Source: Arion vulgaris
Lineage: Eukaryota > Mollusca > Gastropoda > Stylommatophora > Arionidae
Length of the DNA: 64,000 bases
Assembly (NCBI GenBank): GCA_020796225.1
Contig: CM036753.1
Span: 83,123,941 to 83,187,940, forward strand
Reading direction: 5' to 3'
Below are positions 57,348 to 64,000 of this stretch, one piece after another (the stretch's first letter is position 1; each line of letters starts with the position of its first letter). The notes under the pieces were generated by a model. That model saw only the letters and a program-made list of their open reading frames with translations. It ran no database searches and was not told the DNA's origin. Position numbers and translations under genes: made by a program.

Positions 57348-57590
57348 GAGCGTCTGTAGCTCAAGCGGTAGTGAGCTCGATCACAAACCAAGCGTACCTG
57401 GTTCAAACCCCACGGTGGGCAAGTTTGGAACAAATTCGTTTCCGTGGGATTTTTACAAAGGTAAAAATAGACATCACCGTTCAGAAAGCAATGACAAACT
57501 ACTGAACGTATAAGTGGTGCCTAGAAAATGAATAACTCTTTTACTGTCGTGGATGGCTACGTCCTGTAAAGGATATGCTACGATTTGTGT
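57348..57590 (+). mobile_element. tRNA-derived SINE1, full length
   Basis: A box GTCTGTAGCTCAAGCGGTAG and B box CTGGTTCAAACCCC are the best preserved of the family. The body CAGAAAGCAATGACAAACTA and end GGATATGCTACGATTTG follow. Confidence 0.88.
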
Positions 57591-57599
57591 TTCTCCAAT

Positions 57600-57930
57600 G
57601 ATGCACAGTTTTCTCATTTCAAAAGTTATTCATTTGATATTTTAGCTTGCCAGAAAGTTTGCAGAATATTCTTCTTAAATATATTTCGAAGTGTTTCCAA
57701 TTTGTGTATGATGTTGTAGGTCATTTTCCAGCATTCAGTACTGTACAGTATCATTCCAGAACACTGTTTCTATGTATTTTAAGTGTTGTTTCTAGGTGTA
57801 ACCTTGTGGCTTACAAGGTTTCGTTCAACATTGCGAAAGTTGGACTAGCATTCTTGATTTTTTCAATGATGCCATTTTCCGAATTACCGCCCTGCTATAC
57901 TGTACTTTACTGCATCCAAAAATGTTGAAC
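57600..57930 (-). mobile_element. LINE RT-distal fragment
   Basis: The minus strand reads RNNT, then ILYSTECWKMTYNIIHKLET, then RNIFKKNILQTFWQAKISNE. This is the 'LLYG.E.WK....... L..F...CLR.IL.. FW...ISN..L' block after the RT palm. It is a short dead fragment. Confidence 0.75.
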
Positions 57931-57934
57931 TTCC

Positions 57935-58785
57935 TCTATAATTTTATTTTACAACATAATTGAGTTGTCTTATTTTTGGTTATTTCTCATTATTTTGGAT
58001 GTTGAAATATTAGCTTTATGTCCTATTTATGATATTATTAAAACACAACAACATTGTCTTGTCTTTGTAAGACTCTAATAGCTGACATCAACTTCTAAAT
58101 GACGTCTCATATTTATGAATAAAGCAGGTATTTTGATATTTTTAAACAGAAAAATGAATTATAGTATTTTACCATTGTTAGCTTTGTAATCTTTAATTGA
58201 TTAGTTATCTCTTAATAAATTTGCCATCAAACTATCACGTAAAGCCGATTTGGTGAAAAATAATGTTTTTTACAAAATATAAACAAATGTGAAAAATATG
58301 GCCGTTAAAAAGGAATCTAGAACATTTAAAGTACGAACACACATTTTTTTTTTTAAATGAACTTTAACCAGATATGTTTGTTTTCAGAATTTAGTTGTAG
58401 TAACTATTTTAGCAACGAAAAATTAAGGAAAAGGAAAACAATAAACGCAAAAAATGTGAATATACTTGACAGTGTAGTTATATAGCAAGAAAGCAACATG
58501 CTAACTGAAATTGAATACTTTGTTGAAGGCGATGTAAAGACAATCAAAAATACAGGAGAAAAATACTTCAGATTGTAAACTATACTTATTTTATTATTTA
58601 TATAAATATCTTTTCTGGAGTACAAAGTTCAGTTTTGTGATGATTATTATTAAAGTTTTCTTCTATTTAATTAATTTGTAACTTTTTTTATGTTCAATTC
58701 TTTCTTGTATTTTCATAGCGTGGTTCCAATAAGACTGCACACTTCACTTCTGTTGAATATCCACTCAAATCTGGTATTTTGAATG
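57935..58785. other. No feature recognised
   Basis: AT-rich unique sequence. Confidence 0.4.
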
Positions 58786-58789
58786 TGTG

Positions 58790-59440
58790 ACTCCAACAAG
58801 GCAACTATACTATACTTTACATATGTCAACACAACTGAATACGGGATGTCAACGATACTATACCTCACACTCGTCAACATCACTAGACTGATACTATCAA
58901 CGATATATACGTCACACTTGTCAACATCACTAGACTGAATACTATCAAAGATATATACTTACATATGTCAACACAACTGAATACGGATGTCAACGATACT
59001 ATACCTCACACTTGTCAACATCACTAAACTGGAATACTATCAACGATACTATCCCTCACACTTGTCAACATCACTAGACTGAATACATGTCAACGATACT
59101 ATAGTCACATTGTCAACATCACTAAACTGAATACATATCAACGATCTATACCTCTACATGCAACATCACTAGATTTGAATACATGTCAACATGCTATACG
59201 TCACACTTGTCAACATCACTGATGAATAAAATCACGATACTATACCTCTTTCAACATCACTAAACTGAATACATATCAACGATCTATACCTCACACTTGT
59301 CAACATCACTAGACTGAATACATATCACCGATACTATACGTCACACTTGTCAACATCACTAGACTGAATACATGTCAACGATACTATACGTCACACTTGT
59401 TAATAACACTTGACTGGATACAAGTCAACGATACTATATA
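58790..59440. repeat. 50-bp minisatellite, ~12 copies, degenerate
   Basis: Unit CACTTGTCAACATCACTAGA plus CTGAATACATGTCAACGATA and CTATACGT. The middle (59090-59270) is indel-rich. Confidence 0.95.
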
Positions 59441-59444
59441 GGAC

Positions 59445-60335
59445 ACATGCCAGAACCTCTAGACATGACACTTGATGATTCTGTACATGGAAATATTATG
59501 TTATACTGTACATGATCTACACAGTGTGCTGTCATGTAGGTGGTCGCTGTGTTAAAGATGCTAAAATCATAAAATTTTCTTTAACCGTTTTACTGAAACT
59601 TAAGAAAATATTGACTAATCTAGTGAAAGCTCATATACCATAGTCCATAAGGCGCATAACTTAATTCAGCACTGGATTCATACCAATATAACAGAAGTAG
59701 CCACCATGATCAGTGTTATTTTGTTCGAAGTGTAGACAATGTCGATAGCATCAATAACAGCTATGGGCAAAAAATATTCTTTGAACGATGCTATAATCTA
59801 ATGAAGACAGACAAGACAATGAAACAAGATCGAACTTCCCATACGGACAATTCTTGCATCCTTGGGTAGCATGTGTCAACCGTTTTAGGTCTATTTGGAT
59901 GTCATTGAACCATTCTTATCCTCAGGAAAGAATCACATATGATTGCGATCCGTCTGACCCCCTAGACAGTTTCTCATTAAAAAAATTGCCGTGTTCTAAA
60001 ACTGTATTGTTACGTCTATAACAATTCCTCGCAGACACGTCAGACAAAGTGGTCATTATTTTCTGCAGAGCTGACCAAACACACTATTCCGTGACAAGGA
60101 TAATCAGTGGGAGTGGGAAGTGTAGATGGGGAGATATCTAGTAATATCATTACTATATCAGTTGTTCCATTTCAAAGAAGCGGTTTCGTTTAACAAGGTC
60201 TGCGAACTCAATTTCGTTTGGCATGATACAACTAATCCGGCTAGATCAGATTTCACTATCATGCTCAATTTACAACGATAAAAAGTATTTTGTGTAAGGA
60301 AGGAACAGTAAATTCAAAACAAATGTATGTAAATG
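59445..60335. other. No feature recognised
   Basis: Unique sequence, no coding support seen. Confidence 0.4.
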
Positions 60336-60339
60336 AAAG

Positions 60340-61080
60340 TTTCAGTGAAAGTTTAGTATGTTGTACAAGTGAGAAGTAAATCCCAGAAGAACGTATATTG
60401 TGTGATTACAAATACTCGTATGTTGTTTAATAGAAGTAAATCACAGAAGAAAGTATGTTGTGTAAATAAAAGTATGTTGTTTAGTAGAGAAGTAAACCCC
60501 CCCCCTTCCCCCAAAAAAAAAACCTGCGCTGTATAAGAAAGAAGTAAATCACAGAAGAAATTATGCAGTTAAATACAAGTATGTTGTTTAGGGAGAGCCG
60601 CTGTAGCGTTGTTGTTAGTGAACTCGCTTCGCAAGGCTGGTGGTCTGGGTTCAGCTCCCGCAATGTGCGTGGAATTTTCCCGACCACGACGGCTCTCAGG
60701 TCGACCCAGCCTCAACTGGGTACCAGACATGCTCTGGGAAAGTAAAGGCGGCCGGCGTGATGCTGACCACATCACCCATCGTGTGCCGACGGTCAATGAA
60801 AAATACAGGCCTAACACTGTATTGACCTATATACCACGAGGTATGAAAGGGTTCCTTTACTTATGTTGTTTAGGAGAGAGGCAAATCCTCCCCCTAAAAA
60901 AAAAAAACCTGCGCTGTATAAGAAAGAAGTAAATCACAGAAGAAAGTATGTTGTGTAAATAAAAGTATGTTGTATTAGGTAGAAATAAATCCCAAAGTAA
61001 GTATGTTGTATTAGGTAGAAATAAATCGCAGAAGAAAGTATGTTTTGTCAATGCAAATTGAAAGTATGTTGTGTTATAGA
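60340..61080. repeat. Imperfect ~40-bp repeats interrupted by a SINE
   Basis: AAGTAAATCACAGAAGAAAG plus TATGTTGTGTAAATAAA recurs from 60370 to 61070, with two C-rich/A-rich variants (CCCCCAAAAAAAAA). A SINE at 60592-60865 splits the array. Confidence 0.85.
60592..60865 (+). mobile_element. tRNA-derived SINE (local SINE3)
   Basis: A GC-rich insertion. Head GCCGCTGTAGCGTTGTTGTT (A-box-like), B box GGTCTGGGTTCAGCTCCCG, body GGTACCAGACATGCTCTGGG and GTGATGCTGACCACATCACC. It is the only copy in the window. Confidence 0.75.
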
Positions 61081-61434
61081 GGAGAATCAAATCCCCAAAA
61101 TGTGCATAAAAGACACACACTCATCTCATTTCAATATTTTTTTCAAACAAGTTTTATTAAAAGATTTAGCAATACATTTCTAATTTGTGCGAGGTATGAA
61201 GGCTTCTACTTAGATAGGGGTATATCAGGGATTATTTCAAGATATCAGACACTGTACGGTTATCTCTGGAAGGTAGTTACACCCATGTGCAACCACATCA
61301 CAGTTATTAGAGATAGACACTGCTGGGATCTTCTGATATATTTACTATTTTACAAAACTAAATCTGACGGTCATCTTTGCAAGATTGTTAGAGGTGAAGA
61401 TCTCCATTGCACCCCAGACATATCAAATTCTTAT

Positions 61435-61815
61435 TAGAATGCGTCACTTTACTTCACATGGGACATATCACAAACGTTGCAAGATTGTTAGAGTGGTCTC
61501 CATGCACAGAGTCATCTTCTCATGAAATGTGCACACTTCACATGGGACATTATCACAAACGTTGCAAGATTGTTAGAGTGGTCTCCATGCACACAGTCAT
61601 CTTCTCATGAAATGTGCACACTTCACACGGGACATTATCACAAACGTTGCAAGATTGTTAGAGTGGTCTCCATGCACAGAGTCATCTTCTCATGAAATGT
61701 GCACACTTCACATGGGACATTATCACAAACGTTGCAAGATTGTTAGAGTGTTCCATGCACACATCCATCTTCTCATGAAATGTGCACACTTCAATGGACA
61801 TTATCACAAACGTTG
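61435..61815. repeat. 85-bp tandem array, ~4.5 copies
   Basis: Unit CATGGGACATTATCACAAAC plus GTTGCAAGATTGTTAGAGTG and CATCTTCTCATGAAATGTGC. The last copy has several deletions. Confidence 0.96.
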
Positions 61816-61819
61816 GGTT

Positions 61820-62270
61820 ATATAGAACTCGTTCGTCTGAAAAGAAACACTTAATACTAATTTCTCGTTTTATTCACTTGCACTACAAATTAAATAGAAC
61901 TCATTTATAGTTCTTGGTTAAGTTCTTTGTGCATATCACTACACATTTCAATAAATGATAAGGTTTATATTCAATCTTGTAAAGTGTAATGATATTCTTA
62001 ACGGTTAATTTTTCATCTTGGAATTTGTTAGTACTATTCACTTTTTAATGGAAATTTATCAGCAAATATTTGTATACATTTCTCACGAGACTCAAACATT
62101 ATTTCTATAATATTATCATCTTCACAAGCAACAGAAACTACACATCTATTCATCTATTCATCTATTTTATATCATACTTTTAAACTGAAAATTACAAATC
62201 AAAGAGAGGAAAATTTCAATAACCTTTGACATCATCTAATTCATTAAAATAATGGACACATACAGCCATT
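61820..62270. other. No feature recognised
   Basis: AT-rich unique sequence. Confidence 0.4.
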
Positions 62271-62274
62271 CCAG

Positions 62275-62422
62275 AATCAGTATTCAAACTCACAAATCAT
62301 ATAGAGTTTTATGTTGATTCAAACTCACAAATCATATAGAGTTTTATGTTGATTCAAACTCACAAATCATATAGAGTTTTATGTTGATTCAAACTCACAA
62401 ATCATATAGAGTTTTATGTTGA
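62275..62422. repeat. 35-bp tandem array, 4 copies
   Basis: Unit GATTCAAACTCACAAATCAT plus ATAGAGTTTTATGTT. Confidence 0.97.
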
Positions 62423-62424
62423 AG

Positions 62425-62929
62425 CTTACATTCATAATTCAAGATATTTTAAAATCTAAGTTATGATAATGTGAATCTCTTTATATTCGATTCCTTTGCC
62501 GGTAAACTAAACAATGTCCATACAGTTACAAAGATGTATAGAATATAGTATTCCGTCGCATTAGAGAACCATTAAGTTCAAGTTTGCTCGAAAGTTTAAT
62601 TTTGTAAGTTACTTTGTGAACATTTTTGTTTTTTAACATTTGAAATAATTTAATCGCAATAAGTATTGAAATAATTTGGTATAAAACAGTGATTGTGTAG
62701 GGAATAAAAACAAACATTTAAATTTCTGTAGAGATAAATTTGTAAATAAATCGTAAAGATCACTATGTATGTCAGTAAAATAGATATTATGGATGTCATT
62801 ACAAGAGCTATATTATTCCAAAATAAAAATAATAAACTGTTTTTCAGATTGTGTGCAGTATAGACGTCTGGGTAATCATGTAATCGTCTAATATTGTCAG
62901 AGAAATAATACTATTAATAACATTGTGAG

Positions 62930-62960
<31 letters not shown>

Positions 62961-63285
62961 AATAGTGTATTTCATTTTCTAACCAGCTAACTTTTTTTTA
63001 AAAATGAAAGTTCACTAGAAAGGTTATATTGTTTTCGCTTCAATGAACAAAACAATTTATTTAGTTATATTTCAGTTAAATTAGTCTGTGTCTGGGATTA
63101 TGTACAGTTCTTGTATGTACAAAGTCTGTTGTGTGTGCGATTCTGTTTTATGCACGATTTGTTTATCGTTGTAAGCAAACGGAAGAAGGGTAGTGGGGAG
63201 CTGCAATTGCTTTTCCCGCAGCCCCTGGATTACGCACATAGTTTATCAACTACATGTTGACGTATAGTATATCTATACATATTTT
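62425..63285. other. No gene recognised
   Basis: AT-rich, with an (AAT)n microsatellite at 62935-62965. Confidence 0.45.
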
Positions 63286-63315
63286 TGATTGACTGATTAA
63301 TTCATTGGCTGGACC

Positions 63316-63480
63316 TAGTGGCGGCTCGTGATCATTTTTGTTGGTTGTACCAGACACAATTTTTCGGAAAAATCATGGTTTGGGGTTGTTATGCTTTAAT
63401 TTAAAAAATAATAAATACACGTGTGACATTATTTTTGGTGGGGCCCGGCCCCAGTGGTCCTTAATGACGAGACGTCACTG
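63316..63480. mobile_element. hAT-like MITE, 165 bp, with terminal inverted repeats and 8-bp target-site duplication
   Basis: The ends TAGTGGCGGCTCGTGAT and (reverse complement of the right end) CAGTGACGTCTCGTCAT match at 13 of 17 positions. Flanks are GCTGGACC at 63308-63315 and GTTGGACC at 63481-63488, 7 of 8 identical. CAGTG-type ends with 8-bp duplications are characteristic of the hAT superfamily. There is no coding capacity, so it is non-autonomous. It sits exactly inside the GGACC of the ATTG-headed repeat. Confidence 0.75.
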
Positions 63481-63626
63481 GTTGGACCATCATCATTGCT
63501 CTTCGGGGAATAGCCATGTATGCTACGATCGATTTCTTACACGGGTAGATCGTAGCAGTACTGCACGAACTCCGTAGCACCGGAGAAAGACGACAGCGTA
63601 ATTTTGAATACGGTGAATGGGGGATC

Positions 63627-63630
<4 letters not shown>

Positions 63631-63662
<32 letters not shown>
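63631..63662. repeat. (GA)n microsatellite
   Basis: Uninterrupted GA dinucleotides for about 32 bp. Confidence 0.97.
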
Positions 63663-63666
<4 letters not shown>

Positions 63667-63795
63667 GGTTGAAAATTTATAAAAATTCCATTCAAATGTA
63701 AATTGACTGAATTGTTCCCGGACAGCCCACTCTAATCGATATTTAACTTCTAAATGTTCTTTTACGTGTTCAACTTGAACCCAAAACCTACGTTT

Positions 63796-64000
63796 TATCG
63801 TTTGTATCGTATAGGACTAGGAACTGGATCTCACCTACATTGCATTGAGATGAACAATCTTTAGAAAACGTTTGTATCGTATAGGACTAGGAATTGGATC
63901 TCACCTACATTGCATTGTGATGAACGATCTTTAGAAAACGTTTGTATCGTATAGGGCTAGGAACTGGATCTCACCTACATTGCATTGTGATGAACGATCT
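63796..64000. repeat. 70-bp tandem array running off the window end
   Basis: Units start at about 63801, 63871 and 63941. The unit contains GACTAGGAACTGGATCTCAC, which is also the 3' part of the ATTG-headed repeat (compare 2523-2560), so the array probably grew from that element. Confidence 0.92.

Larger units (their letters stand above)
63290..63720 (+). mobile_element. Dispersed ATTG-headed repeat, split by a MITE
   Basis: GATTGACTGATTAATTCATTGG, then, after the MITE, GGACCATCATCATTGCTCTT, CTTACACGGGTAGATCGTAG and GAACTCCGTAGCACCGG, as in 39950-40090. A (GA)n microsatellite follows at 63631-63662. Confidence 0.75.

Noticed and set aside
57348..57425. Functional tRNA gene
   Set aside because: The same head and body recur at 8322, 28832 and 46231; it is the head of SINE1 and lacks a full cloverleaf.
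60609..60932. 107-codon ORF
   Set aside because: Lies within the GC-rich SINE3 and continues into simple repeat.

Overview
The window is about 64 kb of AT-rich, gene-poor eukaryotic DNA. It is crowded with minisatellites, microsatellites and decayed non-LTR retroelements, with long introns or intergenic sequence implied. There are no operons, no bacterial-type ORFs and no complete protein-coding gene. The mix of several LINE families, tRNA-derived SINEs, a Penelope-like element (PLE) and abundant minisatellites fits an invertebrate animal. A mollusc or other lophotrochozoan is my best guess, at low confidence and from repeat style only.

Host-gene content is very small. The best candidate is a minus-strand exon at 7203-7521. 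It reads as the N-terminus and first membrane segments of a ZIP (SLC39) metal transporter and ends in a strong GTGAGT splice donor. Three weaker coding-like islands (29921-30176 +, 46710-46912 -, 50399-50557 -) have balanced codon use in otherwise AT-rich flanks, but I cannot name them with confidence.

Layout. 0-10 kb holds LINE and SINE debris, a head-to-head pair of RNase H-like fragments and the ZIP exon. 12.2-15.5 kb holds two large minisatellites. 16-20 kb holds inverted LINE 3' ends, a LINE reverse transcriptase (RT) fragment and a 75-bp array. 22-29 kb holds several LINE C-termini, including a ~2 kb minus-strand RT copy with another LINE nested in it. 31-36 kb holds arrays, including a 33-bp array open in several frames, and isolated PLE terminal repeats. 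37-42 kb holds a dispersed ATTG-headed repeat and a ~1.65 kb LINE with an almost complete RT domain. 42-45 kb holds a 38/42-bp satellite and LINE/SINE pieces that have become tandem arrays. 47-50.3 kb holds 37-bp and 72-bp arrays. 53.6-55.7 kb holds a PLE with RT and GIY-YIG endonuclease regions, frameshifted and flanked by direct terminal repeats. 55.8-64 kb holds SINEs, more arrays, and a 165-bp hAT-like MITE with an 8-bp target-site duplication.

The main theme is retroelement turnover and the birth of tandem arrays from retroelement pieces. Five arrays contain recognisable LINE, SINE or dispersed-repeat sequence as their unit. Family labels A-I used here are local names for this window, not database names. 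All calls are from reading the sequence; no search was run.
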